In this document: positions 24,513 to 32,384 of the stretch, piece by piece
How positions within the stretch are numbered: position 1 is the stretch's first letter
How the letters are laid out: each line of letters begins with the position of its first letter
Origin: an uncultured SAR116 cluster alpha proteobacterium
Lineage (GTDB): Bacteria; Pseudomonadota; Alphaproteobacteria; Puniceispirillales; Puniceispirillaceae
Length of the DNA stretch: 41,075 nucleotides
Assembly (NCBI GenBank): GCA_902520575.1
Contig: CABYOG010000005.1
Coordinates: 1 to 41,075 of the forward strand
Reading direction: 5' to 3'
Notes under the pieces: model-generated
Told to the model about the DNA's origin: nothing
Databases searched by the model: none
What the model saw: the letters and a program-made list of their open reading frames with translations, nothing else
Program-made: the position numbers and the translations under genes

Positions 24513-25400
24513 ATGTCACAAGGTCCGATTTCTTACATTCAGCGCACTACGGATTACTATTTAGGACTTGGATATAACAACCCTTATCAATGGGCGTGTT
24601 TTGATGATGTGCCTTTCACAAATCCTAACAAGCCCTTGAAAGACATGAGTGTGGCGGTTGTCACTACAGCTGCCCCCTACCAACCAGACAAGGGTGATCA
24701 AGGGCCAGGGGCGGTCTATAATGCGGCTGCAAAATTTCATGAGGTATACCGATTGCCTGTGGTGCCTGAACCTGATCTGCGTATCTCTCATATTGCAATA
24801 GATAGAGCACACACACATGCTGCAGATAAAAACACCTATTTGCCCCTGACTTGTCTGAAACAAGCTGCAGAAAAAAAGGCAATTGGGTCGCTGGCTCCAT
24901 TTGTATATGGTTTTCCTACGAACCGCTCACAGCGTACCAATCGTGAACAGGATTGCCCAGAATTGGTTAGCCAACTTCTTGCAGATGAGGTGGATTCTCT
25001 CATTCTAGTACCCAATTGTCCGGTCTGCCATCAATCCCTTGCGCTTGCTGCCAGAGCTGCTGAAAGGGCAGGTCTGCTGACAGTAATTATGGGCTGCGCA
25101 AAAGATATTGTTGAGCATGTTGGCGTGCCGCGGTTTTACTTCTCTGATTTTCCGTTAGGTAACAGCTGTGGCCGCCCTGATGACAGACCATCTCAGGAGC
25201 AGATGCTGAATGATGCGCTTCACATGCTGACAACAGCCGTGGCGCCGCGTACTATTGTAATCAACCCCTTAAAATGGCCGGGAGTTAAAAACTGGAAAGA
25301 TGATTATGCTAATATTGAAAAGCTCTCTGCTGCGGAAATTGCCCAAAAGCGTGCTGATTTTGATGCTGCTAAGGCCGTGCTGAAAAAAGAAAAGGTCTGA
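24513..25400 (+). CDS. Glycine/sarcosine/betaine reductase selenoprotein B-like protein (cysteine form)
   Basis: Protein of 295 residues of the GrdB/PrdB-like group found in many aerobic bacteria. The segment VPNCPVCHQS (about 170-180) places two cysteines in a C-x2-C arrangement at what I take to be the site where clostridial GrdB has selenocysteine; there is no in-frame TGA. Other conserved segments are VVTTAAPYQPDKGDQGPG, PTNRSQRT and VPRFYFSDFPLGNS. Clostridial relatives reduce glycine or betaine with partner subunits, none of which are here, so the role in this organism is unknown. ATG at 24513 has gagg upstream; TTG at 24504 is an alternative start. Confidence 0.82.
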   Translation: MSQGPISYIQRTTDYYLGLGYNNPYQWACFDDVPFTNPNKPLKDMSVAVVTTAAPYQPDKGDQGPGAVYNAAAKFHEVYRLPVVPEPDLRISHIAIDRAHTHAADKNTYLPLTCLKQAAEKKAIGSLAPFVYGFPTNRSQRTNREQDCPELVSQLLADEVDSLILVPNCPVCHQSLALAARAAERAGLLTVIMGCAKDIVEHVGVPRFYFSDFPLGNSCGRPDDRPSQEQMLNDALHMLTTAVAPRTIVINPLKWPGVKNWKDDYANIEKLSAAEIAQKRADFDAAKAVLKKEKV

Positions 25401-25427
25401 TTACGGGCTAGTTGGCATATCGCACTG

Positions 25428-26624
25428 CTATTTGATATCCCAGTCATCAAATATTTGCTGGTTATCTGCACCTAATTGTGGCGGTGGCTTTTGATAACGG
25501 GCAGGGGTCTCAGAAAACTTCGGCGGAAAAGCAACGCCTTTGAAGATAGCGCCATCACTTCGGTCTAGGGTTACTTCCAATTCGCGTGCTTTCAACTGTG
25601 GGTCTGAAAATAAGGAAGGTATATCATTTATTGGTCCACAAGGCACATTTACAGCTTCAAGCTTTTTGATAATGTCATCCTTTTTCCAGCTGGCTAATGC
25701 ATCTGAGAGCAACTGTTCTGTTAAAGTTCTATTCTTACAACGCGCCTCATTTGTCTGAAATTTTTCATCATTAGCCATTTCTGGAATATTCAGAGCCGCT
25801 GTTAATCTTTCAAATTGCGCATCATTTCCGCAATTCACAATGACATGACCATCGCTAACGGCAAAAACGCGATAGGGAACAATACTGGGATGGGCATTGC
25901 CCATGCGTTCAGGGGTGAAGCCGCAATTCAACCAGTTAGATGCCTGATTAGCTAGCATTGCGGTTTGGCTATCTAGCAGAGCACAGTCAATATGCTGTCC
26001 AGAGCCGGTTCGGTTCCTGTAATGAAGAGCGGCCAATATTGCACTGACTGCATTTAGCCCAGTAAACAGATCACAAATGGCAACACCAACCTTCATTGGC
26101 TCTGCCCCAGCTGTACCATCTGCCTGTCCAGTAATGCTCATCAGCCCTCCCATTCCTTGTATAAGAAAATCATAACCTGGCCTGTTGGCATAAGGGCCTG
26201 AATGACCAAATCCAGTGATGGAGCAATAAATAATCCGTGGGTTCAAGTGGCTCAGACTGTCATAATCCAGCCCAAACTTATGGAGACTTCCTGCCTTAAA
26301 ATTTTCAACAAGGATATCTGCTGCGCATACCATTTTTTTCAATTTTTCAAGATCTGCCGGCTGATTAAAGTCAAGCGTAACTGAACGTTTGTTTCGGTTG
26401 CAGCAGGCAAAATATGCAGCTTCAGCTCGCTCCCCATCTGGCGTTTCAATAAAGGGAGGCCCCCATCCACGAGTATCATCGCCACCCTTTGGGTTTTCAA
26501 TTTTCACAACATCTGCACCAAGATCGCCAAGTATCTGGGTTGCTGACGGCCCTGCTAAAATACGACTTAAATCAAGTACTCTTATATCAGAGAGGGCCAT
26601 TTGGCCTGTTATGTTTTCCTGCAT
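25428..26624 (-). CDS. CaiB/BaiF family III CoA transferase
   Basis: Protein of 398 residues that moves CoA between acids. It begins RVLDLSRILAGPSATQILGDLGADVVKIE, abbreviated here to its key LDLSR and LAGP motifs. The catalytic Asp is in PGYDFLIQG. NRNKRSVTLD and GSGQHIDCALLDSQ are further family marks. I chose ATG at 26624, which has a ggag ribosome site; the frame continues to 26678 without family sequence, and ATG 26600 is a second alternative. The gene is divergent from an acyl-CoA dehydrogenase gene, so together they could activate and oxidise a carboxylic acid. Confidence 0.92.
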   Translation of the reverse strand: MQENITGQMALSDIRVLDLSRILAGPSATQILGDLGADVVKIENPKGGDDTRGWGPPFIETPDGERAEAAYFACCNRNKRSVTLDFNQPADLEKLKKMVCAADILVENFKAGSLHKFGLDYDSLSHLNPRIIYCSITGFGHSGPYANRPGYDFLIQGMGGLMSITGQADGTAGAEPMKVGVAICDLFTGLNAVSAILAALHYRNRTGSGQHIDCALLDSQTAMLANQASNWLNCGFTPERMGNAHPSIVPYRVFAVSDGHVIVNCGNDAQFERLTAALNIPEMANDEKFQTNEARCKNRTLTEQLLSDALASWKKDDIIKKLEAVNVPCGPINDIPSLFSDPQLKARELEVTLDRSDGAIFKGVAFPPKFSETPARYQKPPPQLGADNQQIFDDWDIK

Positions 26625-26757
26625 GCCCGCACTTCTCCCTAACAAAGCGCATGAATACGATTCCACTGCGTCTCTCAATTGTTAGCAGAATGTGGTTGCT
26701 TGGAAAAACAACAAAATAGACTTATTCTGAAAATATAGTTTACCAAGTGAGGAAGAT
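26625..26757. promoter_or_regulatory. Divergent promoter region between CoA transferase and acyl-CoA dehydrogenase genes
   Basis: These 133 bases separate the two divergent genes and should carry both promoters. A clear ribosome site (gaggaag) precedes the dehydrogenase ATG, and aggg/ggag precedes the CoA transferase. No confident -10/-35 pair or palindrome was found. Shared control is inferred from layout. Confidence 0.4.
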
Positions 26758-27921
26758 ATGGATTTTACCCTTTCAGAAGAACAGCAGGCATTAGTGAATG
26801 TCACGCGTCAGTTTGCGCAAAAGGAACTGGCAGATTACGCAGATAAAATTGAAAAAACTGGGTTGCCTGCACCGCGTATTCTGCTTCAACGCTTTGCGGA
26901 AATGGGTTTTCTGGGGGTGAACCTGCCTGCACATTATGGTGGTGGCGGTATGAGCCATCTGGACGCCGTCCTTGTTCTAGAAGAGTTGGCAAAAGTATCT
27001 GTAGCGGCAGCTTTTCCTGTTTTTGAAAGCTGTTTCGGGCCTGCACTTGCCATTGCCCATTACGGATCAGAACAGATGCGCACTAGTGTGCTGCCAAATG
27101 TCTGTTCAGGTAACATGATTGTTGCTGTATCCATGTCCGAGCCTCAAGCTGGAACGGCACTAACAGACTTGAAAACAGAGCTGGTGCCGAATGGCAAAAG
27201 CTTTGTTCTGAGGGGAACAAAGCGATGGTGTTCAGGGGCGGGGCATGCAGATGCTTATGTTGTTTACTGCCGAATGTCTGACGCGCCCGGCGCAAAGGGC
27301 ATTGGGGCTGTGCTGGTCCACGATGGTGTCGAGGGATTTACCTTTGGGGCGCCAGAGGAACATATGGGGTTTAGGGGAATTCCGAGCGCTGACATGTATT
27401 TTGATGATGTAAATGTCAGTGCTGATCAAATAATTGTGCCTGCTGGCGGTTTTAAACAACTGATGGAAGCATTTGATTTAGAGCGGTGTGGTAATACCAC
27501 CATGAGTCTTGCCTGTGCGCAATCTGCTTTTGATTATGTTTTAGCTTATGTTCAGGAACGCCAGCAATTCGGAAAAGAACTAGTTGAGTTTCAGGCCGTC
27601 CAACTTAGTCTGGCGGAAATGAAAATGAAGCTGGATGCCGCCCGACTACTCCTTTATCGTGCCGTTGTTAATGCAGAAAAAGGCATGCCGTCTGTTGCCG
27701 ATAGTTCAATAGCGAAATGTTTTGCCAATGAGATCACCAGGGATGTGACTGGAAAGGCGATGCAACTGATGGGTGGATATGGCTATTCAAAAGCCTATCC
27801 AATTGAGCAAAAGATGAGAGATGCATGGGGGTGGGGGATTGCCGGCGGTGCAATTGATGTTCAGAAAACCAATATTGCATCTGCGCTCGTGGGGCGGCGA
27901 TTTAATCAACGTGCAAAATAG
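26758..27921 (+). CDS. Acyl-CoA dehydrogenase
   Basis: FAD enzyme of 387 residues that introduces a 2,3-double bond into an acyl-CoA and passes electrons to ETF. The N-terminal helical domain (MDFTLSEEQQALVN) is followed by the beta domain with VSMSEPQAGT and GTKRWCSGAGHADAYV. The C-terminal domain ends with QLMGGYGYSKAYPIEQKMRDAW, in which the Glu after YP is at the catalytic-base position. Length and motif order fit short/medium-chain members. It pairs by divergence with the CoA transferase. Confidence 0.94.
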   Translation: MDFTLSEEQQALVNVTRQFAQKELADYADKIEKTGLPAPRILLQRFAEMGFLGVNLPAHYGGGGMSHLDAVLVLEELAKVSVAAAFPVFESCFGPALAIAHYGSEQMRTSVLPNVCSGNMIVAVSMSEPQAGTALTDLKTELVPNGKSFVLRGTKRWCSGAGHADAYVVYCRMSDAPGAKGIGAVLVHDGVEGFTFGAPEEHMGFRGIPSADMYFDDVNVSADQIIVPAGGFKQLMEAFDLERCGNTTMSLACAQSAFDYVLAYVQERQQFGKELVEFQAVQLSLAEMKMKLDAARLLLYRAVVNAEKGMPSVADSSIAKCFANEITRDVTGKAMQLMGGYGYSKAYPIEQKMRDAWGWGIAGGAIDVQKTNIASALVGRRFNQRAK

Positions 27922-28061
27922 CATCATTTTTCATCAATTTCATTTATAGCTGGGGTTTTGGGAAACGGTTTGTTGTATGCGTCTAAGCACAAGGCTATTA
28001 ACTGGTCTGCTTAAACAATTAAGATATTCGGTTTTGACAAAGATAAGCTCCTCTTGCCTGC

Positions 28062-28105
28062 TTGAATGTTTATTCAAATGATATTGACTTATTAATTAAG
28101 TAAGT
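28062..28105. promoter_or_regulatory. Two inverted repeats upstream of the ROK regulator, possible autoregulatory operator
   Basis: A perfect inverted repeat TTGAAT-gttt-ATTCAA spans 28062-28077. A second, ACTTA/TAAGT around TTAATTAAG, spans 28087-28105. A ttgact hexamer at 28085-28090 could be a -35, with AT-rich -10 candidates after 28105. ROK repressors bind AT-rich palindromes near promoters, so autoregulation and control of the downstream transporter genes is reasonable. Nothing gene-like occupies the rest of 27922-28155. Confidence 0.45.
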
Positions 28106-28155
28106 AAAATAATTAATTTTAATTCATCATATTGTTTTTTCGACCGGTAAAAATA

Positions 28156-29394
28156 ATGCACTTCCATTCGGTAAATAGCGATAGTATCCGAAAAAGAAAT
28201 AGGTCCCGAGTGATGGGTCTTATTCAGGAACACCCCGGTATTGATCGAACTGAACTTGCACTCTCGGTTGGTGTGAGTAATGCAGCCATTACTAATATCG
28301 TTAATGAGTTGCTAATTGCTGGAATAGTATCAGAAACAAACTCTCAACAGAACTTGAAACATAGAGGAAGGAGGCGTGTCGGCCTTCAGATTGAAAATAA
28401 AGGTGGTTTTGTTCTCGGTATTAATGTGCTTGCTTCTTATGTAAGCATCGTATTAGCAGATATTAACGGAAATCTCATTGAGGAAAAAGAAGTCAAACCC
28501 CAGAAAATTAAGGACCCGGCAGATACGTTTTCTGACATTAAAATTGCAGTTGATATTTTACTGACAGAGCACAGGGTGCCTTTAAGCCGGCTCTTTGGAG
28601 TAGGTTTTTCTGTTGCTGGCTATCTCGATAAAAAAAGAGAGACTTTGGAACGTGCGCCATATATAGGTTGGCCAAGTTTTGACCTCAAAAACAAGCTTCA
28701 AAATATGTTCGGTAAAATTGTAACGGTAGAAAACGTTACACGCTGTATTGCATTGGCAGAAAGTAAATTCGGAGCCTTAAAGGGGATAAAAGATCTGGTT
28801 CTTATTCGTTCTGCTCTTGGTCTTGGAGGTGCAATTATAACCGGCGGGCAATTATTAAATGGCAACCAAAATTTTGCAGGAGATCTTGGTCATATTTTAG
28901 CTGTTCCCGAGGGTAAAATTTGTTCATGTGGTAACTGCGGCTGTTTGAATACAGTTGCATCAGGTTGGGCAATTATGAACAAACTTGGAACCACTGATAA
29001 ATCTTACGAAACAGCAAATCAGTTTCTTACTCAGAACATTCAACTGAGAAATCTCTTAAATTCAGAAAGTTCAGATAAGGTTGACGTTAATGCGGCTGCT
29101 GCAGAAGCGGGTGAAGCTCTTGCAAAGCATCTATTTACAACGCTGCAAATACTAAACCCAAAAGTTGTTTGTTTAACTGGTCCACTTGGCAGGCACAAAA
29201 AATACTCAGAAGCATTCCGAAACACAATAATAAGCATGGGGTTTGATCAGAAAATTATTTTGGCAAGTGAGCGGGATATTATAACTCCAGCGATGGCATC
29301 AGTATACCTTGCCCTTTCTGAACTAATCTATTCGCCTAGTTTTAATTTTGAACAAATTTTAAGCTCAAATCAAAAAAAGGTGGTATCTAAATGA
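28156..29394 (+). CDS. ROK-family transcriptional regulator (NagC/XylR type)
   Basis: Protein of 412 residues with an N-terminal winged helix (GIDRTELALSVGVSNAAIT as recognition region) and a C-terminal ROK sugar-kinase-like domain. The domain includes the zinc motif CSCGNCGCLN (about 262-271) and GLGGAIITGG. Such proteins usually sense sugars or sugar phosphates. I chose ATG at 28156; the frame opens earlier at TTG 28132, and neither start has a strong ribosome site. The stop overlaps the start of the TRAP permease gene (ATGA), which ties the regulator to that importer. Confidence 0.87.
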   Translation: MHFHSVNSDSIRKRNRSRVMGLIQEHPGIDRTELALSVGVSNAAITNIVNELLIAGIVSETNSQQNLKHRGRRRVGLQIENKGGFVLGINVLASYVSIVLADINGNLIEEKEVKPQKIKDPADTFSDIKIAVDILLTEHRVPLSRLFGVGFSVAGYLDKKRETLERAPYIGWPSFDLKNKLQNMFGKIVTVENVTRCIALAESKFGALKGIKDLVLIRSALGLGGAIITGGQLLNGNQNFAGDLGHILAVPEGKICSCGNCGCLNTVASGWAIMNKLGTTDKSYETANQFLTQNIQLRNLLNSESSDKVDVNAAAAEAGEALAKHLFTTLQILNPKVVCLTGPLGRHKKYSEAFRNTIISMGFDQKIILASERDIITPAMASVYLALSELIYSPSFNFEQILSSNQKKVVSK

Positions 29395-31283
29395 CCGCGT
29401 TGGCATCTTCTCAGCTTGATGGATTGCCAAAAATCGCTTTCGCGGCAGTAAGTATGGTGCTGGTAAGTTTCGCATTGTATACTGCGATGTTTGGAGTTTT
29501 TCCAGACATGATACAAAGGGGAGCTCACCTCTCAGCTGTCATAGCACTAGTTTATCTTGGTTTTTTTGCCTCGAAAGACACTCATGTTGGAGTTTTTGGT
29601 TTTACTTGGAGGCGCCTCAAGTTTTCTCTACTAGGATTTCTGGGCATAGCTACCGCTGGCTATCAATTTTTTTTATATGATGATGTGACCTCACGTTATG
29701 GTTCCATCACTGGATATGAAATACCTATTGCTATTTTAGCAATAATTCTACTTCTTGATGCGACGAGAAGAACCATAGGTTGGTCAATGGTAGGGCTTGC
29801 CATATTTTTCCTTATATATGCCTATTTTGGTAGGGAATTTCCAGGTGCACTTGCACACCGTGGTTATGACCTCGAGCGAATTCTTGAGCAGGTGTATCTT
29901 GGCGCTGATGGCATATATGGAATGCCCTTAGGTGTAAGCGCGACTTTTGTAATTATTATTGTTGTCTTGGGCGCGTTATTGGAAAAAACGGGTGCTAGTG
30001 GCGTCTTAATGGATGTGGCCGTTTCAATGACACGAAAGTCACGCGGTGGTCCAGCAAAGGCTGCCGTTGTTGGAAGCAGCTTAATGGGCATGATTTCAGG
30101 AACTGCTGTGGCAAATGTTCTTACGACTGGAACAATTAGTATCCCATTAATGAAACGTGCTGGCTATAAACCTTCAGTGGCAGGAGCCGTTGAAGCTGTA
30201 GCATCAACCGGAGGCCAGCTTATGCCACCGATAATGGGTGCAGCTGCATTTCTGATGGCAGATATCATGGAAGTGCCTTATCTAGAAATAACTAAATCTG
30301 CTTTGTTGCCGGCAATACTTTTTTATATCGCTGTATTCTGGGCAGTGCATCTGGAAGCTCTGAAAGCTGGCCTGAGACCTCTTGGCAATTTTGAGGTTCC
30401 AGATGTAATCGACTCCCTAAGCAAAAATGGTCATGTTTTGTTGGCAATACCAATATTTGTTGGCGCCCTAGTTTCCGGTTACTCCGTTATGTACTCATCA
30501 CTTGCTGGTATTGTGTGTGTGCTAGGGCTCTCTTTACTTAAAAAGTCAAGCCGGATGAGCCCCACACAGTTGGTAGAAGCAGCAGTTTCCGCTTCTGAAG
30601 CAATAATACCAGTAGCTTTGGCTACTGCCACTGCGGGAATTATAATTGGAGTTGTTACGCTAACAGGAATGGGTCTGAAGTTTAGTTCATTCATAATTTC
30701 AATATCTGGGAATAATCTAATTATAGCGTTGTTTCTTACAATGGCTTCTTCCCTGATCTTAGGAATGGGATTGCCCACCGCAGCAGCATATATACTTGTT
30801 GCAACACTCACAGCGCCTGCACTCGTCACAATGGGAGTCGATCTAATGGCTGCGCATATGTTTGTTTTCTACTCTGCAATGCTTTCTTCAATAACCCCGC
30901 CAGTTGCACTGGCAGCCTTTGCTGCTGCAGCAATTAGTCGCGAACCACCAATGCGAGTTGCAATGATTTCGGTGAAGTATGGTTTTGTAGCCTTCTTACT
31001 TCCCTATTTTTTCGTTCTTGAGCCTCGGTTGCTTTTGATGGGTACGCTTGGTGAGGCAATCGGTGTGTTTTTAATGGCAGCGATTGGGATTGTAACATTG
31101 GCCTGTGTTCTCCAGGGATATGCAATGGGGTCTCTTTCATGGCTAACGCGCTCTGTTCTGGCTGTAGCATCCCTCTGCTTATTAATGCCCGAGATATCGC
31201 TTAAAATTATTGGAATAGCTATCATTCTGGCCACATTGATAGCTTGGAAAATTGGCCAAACTTTGAAAAAGGACAGTGCCTAG
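29391..31283 (+). CDS. TRAP transporter fused permease (4TM/12TM, TAXI type)
   Basis: Inner-membrane protein of 630 residues that joins the small (DctQ-like, about 1-140) and large (DctM-like, about 150-630) TRAP subunits, the arrangement that goes with TAXI binding proteins. Many hydrophobic segments are visible. Segments such as GASGVLMDVAVSMTRKSRGG, GQLMPPIMGAAAF and LILGMGLPTAAAYI are characteristic of the family. It uses an ion gradient to import carboxylates, sulfonates or related acids. The ATG overlaps the regulator stop by four bases, and the TAXI gene follows after 48 bases. Confidence 0.94.
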   Translation: MTALASSQLDGLPKIAFAAVSMVLVSFALYTAMFGVFPDMIQRGAHLSAVIALVYLGFFASKDTHVGVFGFTWRRLKFSLLGFLGIATAGYQFFLYDDVTSRYGSITGYEIPIAILAIILLLDATRRTIGWSMVGLAIFFLIYAYFGREFPGALAHRGYDLERILEQVYLGADGIYGMPLGVSATFVIIIVVLGALLEKTGASGVLMDVAVSMTRKSRGGPAKAAVVGSSLMGMISGTAVANVLTTGTISIPLMKRAGYKPSVAGAVEAVASTGGQLMPPIMGAAAFLMADIMEVPYLEITKSALLPAILFYIAVFWAVHLEALKAGLRPLGNFEVPDVIDSLSKNGHVLLAIPIFVGALVSGYSVMYSSLAGIVCVLGLSLLKKSSRMSPTQLVEAAVSASEAIIPVALATATAGIIIGVVTLTGMGLKFSSFIISISGNNLIIALFLTMASSLILGMGLPTAAAYILVATLTAPALVTMGVDLMAAHMFVFYSAMLSSITPPVALAAFAAAAISREPPMRVAMISVKYGFVAFLLPYFFVLEPRLLLMGTLGEAIGVFLMAAIGIVTLACVLQGYAMGSLSWLTRSVLAVASLCLLMPEISLKIIGIAIILATLIAWKIGQTLKKDSA

Positions 31284-31331
31284 TATCTTCATAGTGATAA
31301 TAGTTGGCGCTGAATTAACAAGGAGGAAGTA

Positions 31332-32315
31332 ATGAGAAACAAAAAGTTAACGGCCTTAGCTGTAGCTGGGGGCTTATTTTTGTCAGGACAACTACATGCT
31401 GACACTTACCTTTCTATTGGGTCTAACCCAGTTGGGAATACCGCCTATCAGTGGGCAGCGGGAATTTCTGAGGTTGTAAACAAAAATGTTAAAGGTGTAA
31501 ATGCTGCTGCTGAAGGCACCAAAGGTTACGTTGCTAATGTCCAACTGATGCTTGATGGAAAGGTAGAGGCTGGGTTTTCAAACACTAAACTTGCCTATGA
31601 AGCGCACCACGCAGATGGTGATTATGCTGGACAGAAATCAGGTCAAATTGTGGGCTGGATGTCAATCAAACCAATCATTATGCATGTTATTGTGATGGCT
31701 GACTCAAATATTAAGTCAGTTACTGATTTAAAGGGAAAACGTGTTGGTATGGGCCAGCCAGGCGGCACTTCAATGCTTGATGCAGATTTTCTAATGCGTA
31801 CAGCTGGGCTCGAGCCAGGAAAAGACTTCAAGGATTTTCGGGTAAAGCTACCAGCCATGGTAGATATGCTTGGAAATGGGCAACTAGACGCACTGATTTG
31901 GAATGGTTCACCACCGATGCCACCTGTAATCAAGCTCAAGTCTCAACATAAAGTAAGAATACTTGATATTCCTCGTGATTTGTCAGCTAAAATTCGAAAA
32001 GCGTCACCAGCCTATACAGAAGGCGACCTTCCAGCAAACACCTATGCAGACCAGCCAAATGAAGTTATGTCCTTTAGGCTTGGTAATGTTCTTTTGATAA
32101 AATCTAGTGTTCCTGAAGACATTGTTTACCAAGCTACTAAAGCTGTAATGGAAAATCTTGACTTCATGGGTACGGTACATCCAGCTTGGAAAAAGGTCAG
32201 CAAAGATGGTATTATTAATGGATTTACTATTCCTTTGCATCCGGGTGCTTTGAGATATTATCGAGAAGCTGGTGTTCCAGAGATCGAGGCATTTGCCAAA
32301 AGTGTTGGACAATAA
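31332..32315 (+). CDS. TAXI-family TRAP transporter solute-binding protein
   Basis: Periplasmic protein of 327 residues. The signal peptide (MRNKK basic start, hydrophobic stretch about 8-20) likely ends after LHA at residue 23. The mature N-terminus YLSIGSNPVGNTAYQWAAG is the TAXI pattern, followed by GKRVGMGQPGGTSMLDADF. A strong ribosome site (aggagg) lies seven to eight bases before the ATG. It captures the substrate for the fused permease just upstream. A stable hairpin follows the stop codon. The ligand is not predictable; the sulfatases downstream suggest an organosulfur compound. Confidence 0.93.
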   Translation: MRNKKLTALAVAGGLFLSGQLHADTYLSIGSNPVGNTAYQWAAGISEVVNKNVKGVNAAAEGTKGYVANVQLMLDGKVEAGFSNTKLAYEAHHADGDYAGQKSGQIVGWMSIKPIIMHVIVMADSNIKSVTDLKGKRVGMGQPGGTSMLDADFLMRTAGLEPGKDFKDFRVKLPAMVDMLGNGQLDALIWNGSPPMPPVIKLKSQHKVRILDIPRDLSAKIRKASPAYTEGDLPANTYADQPNEVMSFRLGNVLLIKSSVPEDIVYQATKAVMENLDFMGTVHPAWKKVSKDGIINGFTIPLHPGALRYYREAGVPEIEAFAKSVGQ

Positions 32316-32323
32316 AATAACTT

Positions 32324-32351
32324 TGCCACACGTCCAATTGGGCGTGTGGCA
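32324..32351 (+). terminator. Strong hairpin terminator/attenuator between TAXI gene and sulfatase genes
   Basis: The arms 32324-32335 and 32340-32351 pair over 12 bases with a single G-T wobble, around an AATT loop. The stem is GC-rich at the base (tgccacacg/cgtgtggca). A modest T-rich tract (ttgagtttt) follows. It lies nine bases after the TAXI stop. It would raise the level of binding protein relative to the distal sulfatase and exporter genes. Confidence 0.75.
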
Positions 32352-32384
32352 TTGAGTTTTATCTTCATTTTAAAAGCTAAATTT

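Noticed and set aside
32346..32384. GTG start for the first sulfatase
   Set aside because: The codon lies in the terminator hairpin, and the added residues could be mistaken for a signal peptide but are not preceded by a ribosome site.
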